64,000 nucleotides of DNA from Croceitalea rosinachiae (lineage in GTDB: Bacteria > Bacteroidota > Bacteroidia > Flavobacteriales > Flavobacteriaceae): the NCBI RefSeq assembly GCF_031846445.1, contig NZ_JAVRHR010000002.1, positions 1 through 64,000 of the forward strand, in the 5' to 3' direction. Of the stretch, positions 8,474 through 16,996 are shown in pieces. Position 1 is the stretch's first letter, and each line of letters opens with the position of its first letter. The position numbers and the translations under genes were made by a program. The notes under the pieces were generated by a model. That model saw nothing but the letters and a program-made list of their open reading frames with translations. It made no database searches and was not told the origin of the DNA.

Positions 8474-10672
8474 CTATATATTAAGCCAATACGTAAACTT
8501 TAAGTTTATTGAGCGGCTTCTGGGCATAAAGGTATCTACAAAATAGTTGTCATTATAAACTATAAATAAATCCGATAGTGGGGCAAAACGCCATTGCAGG
8601 CGAGAGTTGAAGCCAAGATTATCGCGCTGGTTACTGTATTGAACTAGAGTTGACCAGAAAACAGATTTATTGAAAGTAATATTTATTCTGGGGCTAATCA
8701 ACCATAAATCAGCACTTGGAAAAGGGTCTGGTAACGTAATCTTATCATAATTTAAATTCAATGATAAAAACACTTTCGGCTGTAAGCGTAAACTCATGTC
8801 TCCTTCAAGTGAAAAACGAGTTCCATTGTAAAAATCTCCATATTGAGGTTCTAAAGAATAAGAGAATGTTTTTCTTCTGTCTGATTGATATTGCAACTCA
8901 AAAGACGTGTAATAATAACCCACGTCAGCCGGCAATTCTATAGCTCCATCAGTACCGGTAGGGTCAAAAGTATCTGTTAGAAAAGTGAATCTGTTAAACA
9001 TTCTTATAGATATCTCTTCTTGCTGCTTGAATTGCGCACCCCAGGAACTAAAAATGGTATAATCCGTATTTTGATAATCAAGAGTTGGCCTCCAAATAAA
9101 GTTAGGACTAATTCTAAAACCATGCGAATTCAATTTTCCTTTCTTTGGCCAAAAATTATACTCTGCAAATGGTCGCGCGGCAATAATATCTGTGCGTCTA
9201 ACAAAACCTAAATCAGACCTGAAGTCATTACCAACATAATTGCCTCTTAAACCAAAATTTATATTTCTTGAATTGTATCGTAAGTCTATACCTGTGGAAC
9301 TGTCATCGTCACCAATGTCGTTCGCAAAAGACTTATGAAAGTAAAATTTGCCTACCCACGTATTATCTGCTGAAGCCAAGTTATAATCTAGACCAACTAC
9401 TCTATTGTATCTATCCGTTTCTTCAACGAAATCATAATCTTTAAAAGTTTCTCTGTTAACAAAAATGAAACTAAGATTTGATCTAGAAAACATCTTTTTT
9501 TGCAGCGCGAATACAGTATTATTATTACTTGCTATTTCATTTGATAAGTCTTCTTCAGTTTGAAGATTTAAAAGCCCCAAGCGCCAATCTTCATTAAGCT
9601 TACCACTTAATCGTATGCCACCAATAATACCATTCTCAACACTTTCACCATCAATGTCTTCAGCGATACCGATACGTCTTGAAAAGAAGGGATTCGCATC
9701 ACGTCTATTTCCAAAACTTGCAAAAAGGTCATTGTTGTCTACGAAGAACTGTCGTCTTTCTGGAAGTGCAACTTCGAATCGAGTGAGGTTTGTAATAAAA
9801 TTGTCTACTTCAACTGTAGAAAAATCTGGATTTATTGTTAGGTCCAGATTTAAACTATTCCCAACGGATATTTTTGCATCACCTCCCACAGTTAAGGTGT
9901 TCAGGTTTTCATTGTTTTCAAAGTCTTTAGCACTTATCGTATTTACATATGGTATTAATGCAATAGGGGTTCTTGACTTACCCAAAGGTTTTTCAAAAAC
10001 CATATCGCCCATAAAAGCTAGACTGAAAATTAATTGGTTTTGAGGAATCTCCATCCATGTACTGGTTTCATTTGATTGCGTATCAAAACGATAACTGTTC
10101 ATTCGCCATTTGGTTTCACCTTCTTTAAATTTAAAAGAGGTCAATGGAATTGCCCATTCGGTAATATAATACCCGTCGTAAATTTTTGATTCACCTCGCC
10201 ATTTTACATCCCAAGATGTTGTAAATCCGTTCAAATCAAATCCTCCACCAGAAATCAAAGCTTCTCGTCTTACACCATAAGGGTTTGAACCAAATAAAAA
10301 GGCATTGGTGCCATCGTTAAACGTATCGAACATGATACTGATGTTATCATTACCACCAGCCCTAAAATCACGTTGTAATGACGGAACTACGTAATCATCG
10401 CCTGCTGTATAAACCGTTATACCCACGTACAAAGTCGTATTGCTGTATAGCATTTTAATATCGGATTGTTGAACGGCTAGAATAGAGTCTGATGGAAAAT
10501 ACTGCTGAAAATTATTGGCGCTTTCCGCTGATTCCCAAATGGGTTCATCTAATATCCCATCAATTTTGATTTCATCTTCAATGAACTTTACAGTAAATGA
10601 TTTAGGGTTGTTTTGAGTAAAACTTTGAAAGAAAACAAGCAAAAATGCTAGCGAAACGTAAATTTTCGACAT
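8474..10672 (-). CDS. DUF5916 / CBM9-like outer-membrane protein, copy 1
   Basis: 732 residues from the ATG at 10672; an upstream in-frame TTG would add eight residues before the signal peptide and is unlikely. Signal peptide about 1-19 (VFFQSFTQN). Residues about 28-215 form a carbohydrate-binding-module-9-like domain (IKIDGILDEPIWESAE). The rest is DUF5916, ending in repeated amphipathic strands and FTYWLNI, as expected of an outer-membrane beta-barrel. It is a close paralogue of the next upstream gene, with the same length and a nearly identical last 60 residues. Its ligand is unknown. Confidence 0.88.
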   Translation of the reverse strand: MSKIYVSLAFLLVFFQSFTQNNPKSFTVKFIEDEIKIDGILDEPIWESAESANNFQQYFPSDSILAVQQSDIKMLYSNTTLYVGITVYTAGDDYVVPSLQRDFRAGGNDNISIMFDTFNDGTNAFLFGSNPYGVRREALISGGGFDLNGFTTSWDVKWRGESKIYDGYYITEWAIPLTSFKFKEGETKWRMNSYRFDTQSNETSTWMEIPQNQLIFSLAFMGDMVFEKPLGKSRTPIALIPYVNTISAKDFENNENLNTLTVGGDAKISVGNSLNLDLTINPDFSTVEVDNFITNLTRFEVALPERRQFFVDNNDLFASFGNRRDANPFFSRRIGIAEDIDGESVENGIIGGIRLSGKLNEDWRLGLLNLQTEEDLSNEIASNNNTVFALQKKMFSRSNLSFIFVNRETFKDYDFVEETDRYNRVVGLDYNLASADNTWVGKFYFHKSFANDIGDDDSSTGIDLRYNSRNINFGLRGNYVGNDFRSDLGFVRRTDIIAARPFAEYNFWPKKGKLNSHGFRISPNFIWRPTLDYQNTDYTIFSSWGAQFKQQEEISIRMFNRFTFLTDTFDPTGTDGAIELPADVGYYYTSFELQYQSDRRKTFSYSLEPQYGDFYNGTRFSLEGDMSLRLQPKVFLSLNLNYDKITLPDPFPSADLWLISPRINITFNKSVFWSTLVQYSNQRDNLGFNSRLQWRFAPLSDLFIVYNDNYFVDTFMPRSRSINLKFTYWLNI

Positions 10673-10693
10673 AGGTACATTTGAATTAGCGTT

Positions 10694-10723
10694 CAAATTT
10701 AAGCTTTAGGGGCGTTAAAAAAA
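10694..10723 (-). promoter_or_regulatory. Promoter region of DUF5916 copy 1
   Basis: On the minus strand TTTTTTTAACG is followed by TAAAGCTTAAATTTG, with TAAATTTG (10701-10694) a perfect -7 element. The same arrangement is conserved upstream of copy 2 at 13020-13049 although the sequences around it differ. Confidence 0.5.
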
Positions 10724-10798
10724 TCCCAAAAAAAAATTGATAAAATCTGTTGACTATAATGAAACCTTCATCAATAGATGGTTAAGTTTTTTGAGCAC

Positions 10799-12997
10799 TT
10801 AGATATTAAGCCAGTAGGTCAATTTTAGATTTATTGAGCGGCTTCTTGGCATAAAGGAGTTCACGAAGTAATTGTCATTATAGACAATAAAAAGATCAGA
10901 TAAAGGTGCAAAACGCCATTGTAGCCTTGAATTTATGCCCAGATTATCTCTTTGGTTGCTATATTGAATTAGAGTAGACCAAAACAAAGATTTACTAAAA
11001 GTAATGTTTGCTCTCGGGCTAATTAGCCATATATCCGCACTGGAGTAGGGGGTTGGCAATTCAATATGGTCATATTGTGCGTTAAACCCAATGTTGATTT
11101 TAGGAATAAATCGCAAAGTAAATTGGGTTTCAACAGAATAACGATTACCATTAAAGAAACTTCCATAACTTGGTTGTATAGCAAAAGCAAAGAGTTTTCG
11201 ATTGTCTGATTCAAAACCCAAAGAGACATTGCTAAAATGATAACCTTGATTCGCGGGTAATGGTACTGCATTATCTTTACCAGTGGGCTCAAACTCATCC
11301 GTTAAGTATACGAATCGTTTTCCATACCTAATTCGAAGACGTTCCAATGTCTTAAATTCTGCAGAAGTTTCTAATGAAATATCGTAATCAGTATTCCTAA
11401 AATCTAAGCCTGGACGCCAGGTCACCACGTTAAAGAGCTGTGCTTGATATCGATTTATTTTTCCTTTTTTTGGCCAATATCGCCCCTCAAAAATATTGGC
11501 GATTTTAAAAATATCTTTTCGCCTAATAAAACCTAAGTCTGAATTGAATTCTTCATCAATTGAAACAGCATCAACAATCGCTGAAAAATTACGGGTGTTT
11601 TTTCCCAGGTTGAAGCCTAATGAATAATTACCTTCATTATCTTCAGGTTGAAATGACTTATGGGCATAAAATTTACCTGTCCAGCTGTTATCCGCGGAGG
11701 CCAAGTTATAGTCTAAACCAACTACGCGATTATATTCTTTATCCTCAGGTAAAAAAGAAGCTGCATTAATGGCTTGCCTATTGATAAAGAACACCCCTAA
11801 GTTAGACCTTGAAAACAACTTTTGCTGCAAAGCAAACATCATATTATTATTAGATGCTATCTCATTTTCAGCATCCTCTTCTGTTTGAATGTTCAAGAAT
11901 CCTAATCGAAGATTTTGATTTAATTTTCCACTTAGCCGCAAGCCTCCAATAATTCTATTTTCAATGGTGTTGTCGGCTGTGTCAACAGCAATACCAATTC
12001 TGCGTGAAAAGAAAGGATTGGCATCTCTTCCACCACCAAAACTCCCAAAAAGGTCATTATTATCTACAAAAAACTGACGGCGTTCTGGTAAAGCTACCTC
12101 AAAGCGAGTGAGATTGGTGATAAAATTGTCAACTTCGACTGTAGAAAAATCTGGGTTAATGGTTAAATCAAGATTTAAACTATTACCTACAGCTATTTTT
12201 GCGTCTGCCCCAACTTTAAAATTATTCAGACTTTCATTGTTTTCAAAATCTTTTGCACTAATACCATTCAAATATGGGATTAGAGCAAGAGGTGTTCTTG
12301 ATTTTCCCAAAGGCTTTTCAAAAATCATATCGCCCATAAATGCCAAACTAAAAATGAATTGGTTTTGCGGGATTTTAATCCAAGTAGTGCGTTCATTTGT
12401 TTGCATGTCAAGACGGTAGCTGTTAAAACGGAACTTGGTCTCACCTTCTTTAAATTTAAAAGAAGTCAATGGTATTGCTATTTCAGCAATAAAATGGTCG
12501 TCATTTATTTTAGATTCACCTCGCCATTTTACATCCCAAGAAGTTGTAAAACCATTTCTGGCAGTTCCGCCTCCAGAAATTAAAGCTTCTCTTCTGACCC
12601 CAAAAGGATTTATTCCAAAAAGGAAGGCATTGGTACCATCATTAAAAGTGTCAAAAACTAAACTTACCTGGTCTATACCTCCGCCTCTAAAATCGCGTTG
12701 TAATGAATTAGTTAGAAAATCTTTTCCCTGGGCATTCCCTTTAATAGCTATATATAGTGTGGTTTTGCTATATAGCATTTTGATATCTGTCTGTTGTAGT
12801 GCTAAAATGGAATCTGAAGGGAAATATTGGTGAAAATCTTTAGCACTTTCAGCAGTATCCCAAATAGCCTCATCAAGAATACCATCTATTTTAATCTCAT
12901 CGGTAATAAGTTTTACTGTGAAAGATTTTTGTTGATTTTGAGCATTTAGTTGGATACAGAGTAGCAGAAAAAAAAGCGAGGCATGAGTCTTTGCCAT
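10799..12997 (-). CDS. DUF5916 / CBM9-like outer-membrane protein, copy 2
   Basis: 732 residues, exactly the length of the neighbouring paralogue. Signal peptide about 1-19 (LLLCIQLNAQ). A CBM9-like domain (IKIDGILDEAIWDTAESAKD) is followed by DUF5916 with a C-terminal barrel ending LTYWLNI. The stretch around VGNSLNLDLTINPDFSTVEV and the C-terminus are almost identical in both copies, whereas the region at about 440-620 is much more diverged, which suggests distinct ligands or surface loops. Tandem duplication with separate promoters is the simplest reading. Confidence 0.88.
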   Translation of the reverse strand: MAKTHASLFFLLLCIQLNAQNQQKSFTVKLITDEIKIDGILDEAIWDTAESAKDFHQYFPSDSILALQQTDIKMLYSKTTLYIAIKGNAQGKDFLTNSLQRDFRGGGIDQVSLVFDTFNDGTNAFLFGINPFGVRREALISGGGTARNGFTTSWDVKWRGESKINDDHFIAEIAIPLTSFKFKEGETKFRFNSYRLDMQTNERTTWIKIPQNQFIFSLAFMGDMIFEKPLGKSRTPLALIPYLNGISAKDFENNESLNNFKVGADAKIAVGNSLNLDLTINPDFSTVEVDNFITNLTRFEVALPERRQFFVDNNDLFGSFGGGRDANPFFSRRIGIAVDTADNTIENRIIGGLRLSGKLNQNLRLGFLNIQTEEDAENEIASNNNMMFALQQKLFSRSNLGVFFINRQAINAASFLPEDKEYNRVVGLDYNLASADNSWTGKFYAHKSFQPEDNEGNYSLGFNLGKNTRNFSAIVDAVSIDEEFNSDLGFIRRKDIFKIANIFEGRYWPKKGKINRYQAQLFNVVTWRPGLDFRNTDYDISLETSAEFKTLERLRIRYGKRFVYLTDEFEPTGKDNAVPLPANQGYHFSNVSLGFESDNRKLFAFAIQPSYGSFFNGNRYSVETQFTLRFIPKINIGFNAQYDHIELPTPYSSADIWLISPRANITFSKSLFWSTLIQYSNQRDNLGINSRLQWRFAPLSDLFIVYNDNYFVNSFMPRSRSINLKLTYWLNI

Positions 12998-13019
12998 AGA
13001 TCGGTTTGAATTAGTCGCC

Positions 13020-13049
13020 CAAATTTAAGCTTTAGCTACGTTAAAAAAA
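13020..13049 (-). promoter_or_regulatory. Promoter region of DUF5916 copy 2
   Basis: Minus strand TAAATTTG at 13027-13020, preceded by TAAAGCT-like sequence and TTTTTTTAACG, matches the copy 1 promoter in order and spacing. Confidence 0.5.
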
Positions 13050-13060
13050 TGTAAAAAGGG

Positions 13061-13231
13061 TTACTCTTTTTCTGGTCTTTTATTTTTTGGTTCTCGTTTG
13101 GCATCTTTCAAACTTTTCATTAGCATCCATTCAATTTGGCCATTGGTACTACGAAATTCGTCATTAGCCCATTTTTCAATAGCTTTTAGCATGTTTTCAT
13201 TTACTCGCAAAGCGAAAGCTTTTTTCTTCAA
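13061..13231 (-). CDS. Small Arc/ribbon-helix-helix-like DNA-binding protein
   Basis: A 56-residue frame from a TTG at 13231 to TAA at 13061. The sequence begins MKKKAFALRVNENMLKAIEK and continues WANDEFRSTNGQIEWMLMKS before a Lys/Arg-rich tail. A basic beta-strand (KAFALRV) followed by two helices and the S-x-NGQIEWML pattern is the layout of Arc-type ribbon-helix-helix proteins, which bind DNA as dimers. It lies 9 bp downstream of the SPFH gene on the same strand, a pairing I recognise from other Bacteroidota. No ATG is available in frame at the N-terminus. The call rests on sequence pattern, not on a database match. Confidence 0.75.
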   Translation of the reverse strand: MKKKAFALRVNENMLKAIEKWANDEFRSTNGQIEWMLMKSLKDAKREPKNKRPEKE

Positions 13232-13240
13232 TGCCTTATT

Positions 13241-14101
13241 TTAGTGGTTTAAGGTTCCCGTATTTAAAACTGGTGAAGCGTCTTTATCTGAGCATAAAAC
13301 TACCATAAGATTACTGACCATGGCTGCTTTTCTTTCTTCGTCTAAATCTACAATTTGTTTTTCGCTTAACTCTGCCAAAGCCATCTCTACCATGCTCACA
13401 GCACCTTCCACAATTTTATGTCTTGCAGCAACAATTGCAGTAGCTTGCTGTCTTTTAAGCATTGCATTGGCAATTTCTTGAGCATAAGCAAGATAACCAA
13501 TCCTAGCTTCTAAAACTTCAATGCCAGCCATTTCAAGCCTATCTTGAATCTCTTTTTCTAGGGCTTCACTTACCTCGTTTACACTTGAACGCAGTGTGAT
13601 GTCTTCTTCAATACCTTCGTCGGCAAAATTATCATAGGGGTACATACTTGCCAACTTACGAACGGCCGCGTCAGTTTGAACACGAACAAAGTTTTTGTAA
13701 TCATCTACATCAAAGGCTGCCTTATACGTATCGGTGACCCGCCAAACCAAAATGGTGCTGATCATTATCGGGTTACCTAATTTATCATTGACTTTAAGAC
13801 GCTCGCTATCAAAGTTACTGGCGCGCAATGAGATTTTCTTTTTTGAATATAGCGGGTTGACCCAATATAAACCGTTCTTTTTAATGGTACCTACGTATTT
13901 TCCGAATAGTAGTAGGACCCTTGAACTGTTTGGATTGACCAAGACCAAACCAAGAGCAGTAACTATCCCAAAAAAAATACTAAATGCGAACCACGGAGAT
14001 TCAGTGTTTATTAAAGCTACTATTCCCCCAATAAAAAGTAATAAGCTTATAAATAGCATAAAGTAGCCATTAAGGGGAGCTACTATTTTTTCGTTTGACA
14101 T
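13241..14101 (-). CDS. SPFH domain (band 7/stomatin-like) membrane protein
   Basis: 286 residues. Two membrane segments at about 13-33 and 37-57 are followed by the SPFH domain (RVLLLFGKYVGTIKKNGLYW, SLRASNF, VWRVTDTYKAAFDVDDYKNF) and a helical region (ALEKEIQDRLEMAGIEVLEA). SPFH proteins form membrane-attached oligomeric rings or microdomains. The C-terminal part with EGAVSMVEMAL is typical of the bacterial subgroup that lacks a long coiled coil. It is the first gene of a pair with the small RHH-like gene, from a promoter at 14136-14166. Confidence 0.9.
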   Translation of the reverse strand: MSNEKIVAPLNGYFMLFISLLLFIGGIVALINTESPWFAFSIFFGIVTALGLVLVNPNSSRVLLLFGKYVGTIKKNGLYWVNPLYSKKKISLRASNFDSERLKVNDKLGNPIMISTILVWRVTDTYKAAFDVDDYKNFVRVQTDAAVRKLASMYPYDNFADEGIEEDITLRSSVNEVSEALEKEIQDRLEMAGIEVLEARIGYLAYAQEIANAMLKRQQATAIVAARHKIVEGAVSMVEMALAELSEKQIVDLDEERKAAMVSNLMVVLCSDKDASPVLNTGTLNH

Positions 14102-14114
14102 AGTATAAAAATTA

Positions 14115-14166
14115 TATGATATTAAAATGATATCATAAATATATTAAATTCAATTAAACTTTACAA
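14115..14166 (-). promoter_or_regulatory. SPFH promoter with ATGATAT repeats
   Basis: Minus strand TTG (14166-14164), a 20-bp spacer and TATATTTA (14143-14136) form a good promoter. Between it and the start codon lie repeated ATGATAT units on the plus strand and the palindrome ATGATATCAT (about 14127-14136). Short repeats of this size are what RHH repressors bind, so autoregulation by the small gene is plausible but is inference. Confidence 0.5.
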
Positions 14167-14246
14167 CTGTTATGAAAACATGAATATTTACGAAATCATA
14201 GATGTGTAAAGGATTTTGATGTTACTTTTACCGAAAAATAAAGGCA

Positions 14247-15020
14247 ATGCGGTTTCTTTTGATTTGTAATTTCTTTATCTGCATAACCTGTAATGCTAAT
14301 ATGATTTGGTCAAAAACCGGTCATAGAGTTACTGGTCATATAGCAGAAAAGCATTTGACCAGAAAAGCTAGAAAGGCGGTCGATGATTTATTGGATGGCC
14401 ATAGTTTAGCATTTGCTTCGACTTTTGCTGATGAAATTAAGGCAGATAGAAGTTTTTCTATGTTTTCGCCATGGCACTATGTCAATTACCCCCTTAATTT
14501 GCGATATGAAGACTCAGAAAAAAGTAAGTTTGGTGATGTGGTTATGGGAATTGAAAACTGCAAAAGAATCCTTACTGATAAGACCAGTTCGAAAGAAAAT
14601 AAGGTCTTTTATTTGAAAATGCTCATCCACCTAATTGGGGATATGCACCAGCCAATGCATGCTAGTAGGGGAGATGACCGAGGGGGCAATGATATACAAA
14701 TACAATGGTTTGATGAAGGTACCAATCTACATCGCTTATGGGATTCAAACCTTATTAACTCTTATGGAATGACGTATTATGAGTTAGGTGATGAGCTAGA
14801 GGGAAGTGTCGCAAAAAAAGAAATAAGAATTCTTCAAGCCGGCACTATTTATGATTGGGTCGACGAGACACATCAATTAGCCGCCGAGGTATACGATTCA
14901 ATAAGAGTTGGGGAAAAGCTACGGTTTAAATACGCTTATAAATACAATGATATGCTATTCAAGCAACTGCAAAAAGGGGGCTTTCGCTTGGCTAAGGTTT
15001 TAAATGAAATTTTTAGTTAG
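14247..15020 (+). CDS. S1/P1-type zinc-dependent nuclease
   Basis: 257 residues with an N-terminal signal peptide. All nine zinc ligands of the family can be placed with correct spacing: W21, H26, D62, H77, H128, D132, H138, H162 and D166. In P1 nuclease the N-terminal tryptophan of the mature chain is itself a ligand, so cleavage should fall just before W21. The enzyme degrades single-stranded nucleic acid outside the cytoplasm, probably for phosphate or nucleoside scavenging. It stands alone, behind a TACTTTTA -7-like element at 14223-14230. Confidence 0.9.
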   Translation: MRFLLICNFFICITCNANMIWSKTGHRVTGHIAEKHLTRKARKAVDDLLDGHSLAFASTFADEIKADRSFSMFSPWHYVNYPLNLRYEDSEKSKFGDVVMGIENCKRILTDKTSSKENKVFYLKMLIHLIGDMHQPMHASRGDDRGGNDIQIQWFDEGTNLHRLWDSNLINSYGMTYYELGDELEGSVAKKEIRILQAGTIYDWVDETHQLAAEVYDSIRVGEKLRFKYAYKYNDMLFKQLQKGGFRLAKVLNEIFS

Positions 15021-15023
15021 ATT

Positions 15024-15255
15024 TTACCTTTTTGACACCTTATTCCCAGAAATATGTCGTTGACGAGAACATTTGAACCTCCCCACATGTGCTCTACATT
15101 CTAAATCTACTGGGTTTCATCTCTCGACGCATAATTTCTATAGTGTCTTGTTCTGAAATTTTGAATTGAAAGGTAATAGTATCAAATAGTGCTCGATCTT
15201 CCCAAGCCATTTCTATAATACAATCTAATTCTCGTTCTGTAAATTTCTTCTTCAT
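15024..15255 (-). pseudogene. Broken DUF2805 / TIGR03643-type gene
   Basis: From ATG 15255 the frame reads MKKKFTERELDCIIEMAWED and on to RREMKPSRFRM, the N-terminal two-thirds of this small family, then stops at 15094-15096. In the next frame, 15095-15024 encodes GRFKCSRQRHISGNKVSKR before a TAA; as I recall the family, this is its conserved C-terminus. The roughly 15-20 residues that normally link the two parts are missing. A small internal deletion with frameshift is the simplest explanation. An alternative is a real shortened 53-residue protein; sequencing error is unlikely because bases are absent rather than miscounted in a homopolymer. Confidence 0.7.
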
Positions 15256-15308
15256 CTTATTATAAGAGTACTCTGATAAATAAATTTTTAGTATGATAAA
15301 CATTAAAT

Positions 15309-15905
15309 TTATCTAATGACTCTAAAGGTCAAATTAATACGACTCCCAATCGGCTTGGAAGTTTTAGCAATTTGATGTTGCCAATAATGTTGTGTTTCTC
15401 CCTGCATTAGCAATAAACTCCCATGTTTCAAAAGCAATTTATGCTTAAGATTTCTATCTTCTTTATTTCTTAAATGAAAGAAGCGCTCTTGTCCTAATGT
15501 TATTGATGCAATAGTTGGGTTTTTACCCAATTCTTTTTCATCATCGGCATGCCAGCCATTACTATCTTGACCATCACGATATAAATTTAAAAGACAGGTG
15601 GTAAATTGTGTATTGACCAAATCTTCAATTGCTAATTTTATCTCTAAGAGTTCATTATTAAAGAGATGTGGATGCATGGTAACATTGGAATAAGAGTAAG
15701 GCTTATCGTTATTTGCATATAAAGCCGTTAATCTTGGTTGCGTATAAGTTTTTCCAAAAACCGAAATGTCATCTTGTTGCCATGGCACCTCATTTTTTAA
15801 TTTTTCAAAATAGTAATTGGCTTTGTGAGGGTGTATAAAGTTTGGATGGTAACAAATATCCGACTTGGGTAAATCTAAAGTTATCTTATTACCAAACAAC
15901 TCCAT
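15309..15905 (-). CDS. alkB: Alpha-ketoglutarate-dependent dioxygenase AlkB-like
   Basis: 198 residues, close to eukaryotic ALKBH2/3 in length and pattern. The iron ligands H119 and D121 (NGWHADDEKELG) and H177 (WQHQI) are present, together with the 2-oxoglutarate-binding R189 and the R195 region (GSRINLTFRVIR). The family removes methyl lesions from bases in single- or double-stranded DNA by oxidation. The start is 1 bp from the stop of the AraC regulator on the same strand, so the two are probably co-transcribed. Confidence 0.93.
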   Translation of the reverse strand: MELFGNKITLDLPKSDICYHPNFIHPHKANYYFEKLKNEVPWQQDDISVFGKTYTQPRLTALYANNDKPYSYSNVTMHPHLFNNELLEIKLAIEDLVNTQFTTCLLNLYRDGQDSNGWHADDEKELGKNPTIASITLGQERFFHLRNKEDRNLKHKLLLKHGSLLLMQGETQHYWQHQIAKTSKPIGSRINLTFRVIR

Positions 15906-15906
15906 T

Positions 15907-16797
15907 TTATCTCAAAACTGCTTTCAGTTGATTGCGATATTCTGAAGGATTTTGACCGGTAAATGCCTTGAAAGATTTATTGAAATGCGAAAAATTATTA
16001 AAACCGCTTTCAAAGCTCACTTCGGTGATACTCATTGTTTGTTCAGCCAAAAGTTTTGAAGCATGAACCAAACGATACTCATTAACAAATTGCACAAAAG
16101 TTTTATTTGTAATTTTTTTAAAGTATCGGCTAAATGATGGTACTGTCATACTTACTAAATCTGCTATTTCGTCAAGACTGATATGTTCTTTAAAATTTGT
16201 TTTGACAAAGTTGAAAACAATATTGATTCTATCATTGTCTTTAATTTCAGTTTGTATTGAAAAGCCTTCGGCATTAAGTACTTTATACTCATCTGATGCG
16301 CTCAGCTCATTTAAGATGTTCAATATGGATAGTAATCGTTGAAAATCGGTTTGATATTCTAATACTTCCATTTTTTCACCAACTTTTTTCTTGGTTTTTC
16401 CACTGAAAGCAACACCACCTTTGGCAATGTCAAAAAGCTTTTGAATATTTTTCATTTCTGGGATTTCGAAAAAGTCATTTCCCAAAAAATCGGGTTTCAT
16501 TTGAATTACGGTTTCACTTTTATTGCCTGTCAATATATCGGTAAAACCGCAATGCGGTAAATTAGAACCAATTAGAATCAAATCACCATCACCAAAATAA
16601 GAAACATGACTTCCTATTTGCCTTTTTCCAGAGCCACCATTAATGTAAACAAGTTCAAGCTCTGGATGATAATGCCATGAAGTAAACTTATTTTCATTGC
16701 CTTCTTCATACTTTTTATAGGTGAAAGAATGCCCAAAATTTGGTGCAATCGCTTCAAATGCAGGCTTCTGTTTATTTAGTGTTATTGTCTTTTCCAT
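15907..16797 (-). CDS. AraC family transcriptional regulator with cupin sensor
   Basis: 296 residues. The N-terminal cupin is marked by WHYHPELELVYI (about 42-53) and GDLILIGSNLPH. The C-terminal 95 residues hold two helix-turn-helix motifs (DEIADLVSMTVPSFSRYFKK and SITEVSFESGFNNFSHFNKSF) with the GQNPSEYR end typical of AraC proteins. The ligand is unknown; a sugar is common for this architecture. It is divergent from a small exported protein, with an 8-bp inverted repeat in between, and is followed directly by alkB. Confidence 0.92.
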   Translation of the reverse strand: MEKTITLNKQKPAFEAIAPNFGHSFTYKKYEEGNENKFTSWHYHPELELVYINGGSGKRQIGSHVSYFGDGDLILIGSNLPHCGFTDILTGNKSETVIQMKPDFLGNDFFEIPEMKNIQKLFDIAKGGVAFSGKTKKKVGEKMEVLEYQTDFQRLLSILNILNELSASDEYKVLNAEGFSIQTEIKDNDRINIVFNFVKTNFKEHISLDEIADLVSMTVPSFSRYFKKITNKTFVQFVNEYRLVHASKLLAEQTMSITEVSFESGFNNFSHFNKSFKAFTGQNPSEYRNQLKAVLR

Positions 16798-16835
16798 AAA
16801 GTAAAATTATACCTAACCAAAACAAAGGTTCTATG

Positions 16836-16843
16836 CAAAATTA
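16836..16843 (-). promoter_or_regulatory. -7 element of the araC-alkB transcript
   Basis: Minus strand TAATTTTG, a perfect TAnnTTTG match about 40 bp upstream of the regulator's ATG. Confidence 0.4.
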
Positions 16844-16870
16844 CCTAAAATATGTTCTATTTTAACTTTT

Positions 16871-16891
16871 AAGAGTATTTAACATACTCTT
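16871..16891. promoter_or_regulatory. Inverted repeat in the AraC divergent intergenic region
   Basis: AAGAGTAT-TTAAC-ATACTCTT is a perfect 8-bp inverted repeat lying about 75 bp from the regulator and 105 bp from the exported protein. A regulator operator is the likeliest role. AraC proteins more often use direct repeats, so another dimeric regulator is possible. Confidence 0.4.
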
Positions 16892-16996
16892 TATGATAAA
16901 ATAGCACAGATATTGGAAAATACTGAGGTAGTTTACTCATATACAACAGGCGTATGTTTGCAGTGTAATTTATTTACAAATCTAAAAACGAGTGTT

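Noticed and set aside
9615..10043. Plus-strand frame similar to one at 12108-12419
   Set aside because: The similarity is the antisense of the two homologous DUF5916 genes, so conservation is inherited from the real genes.
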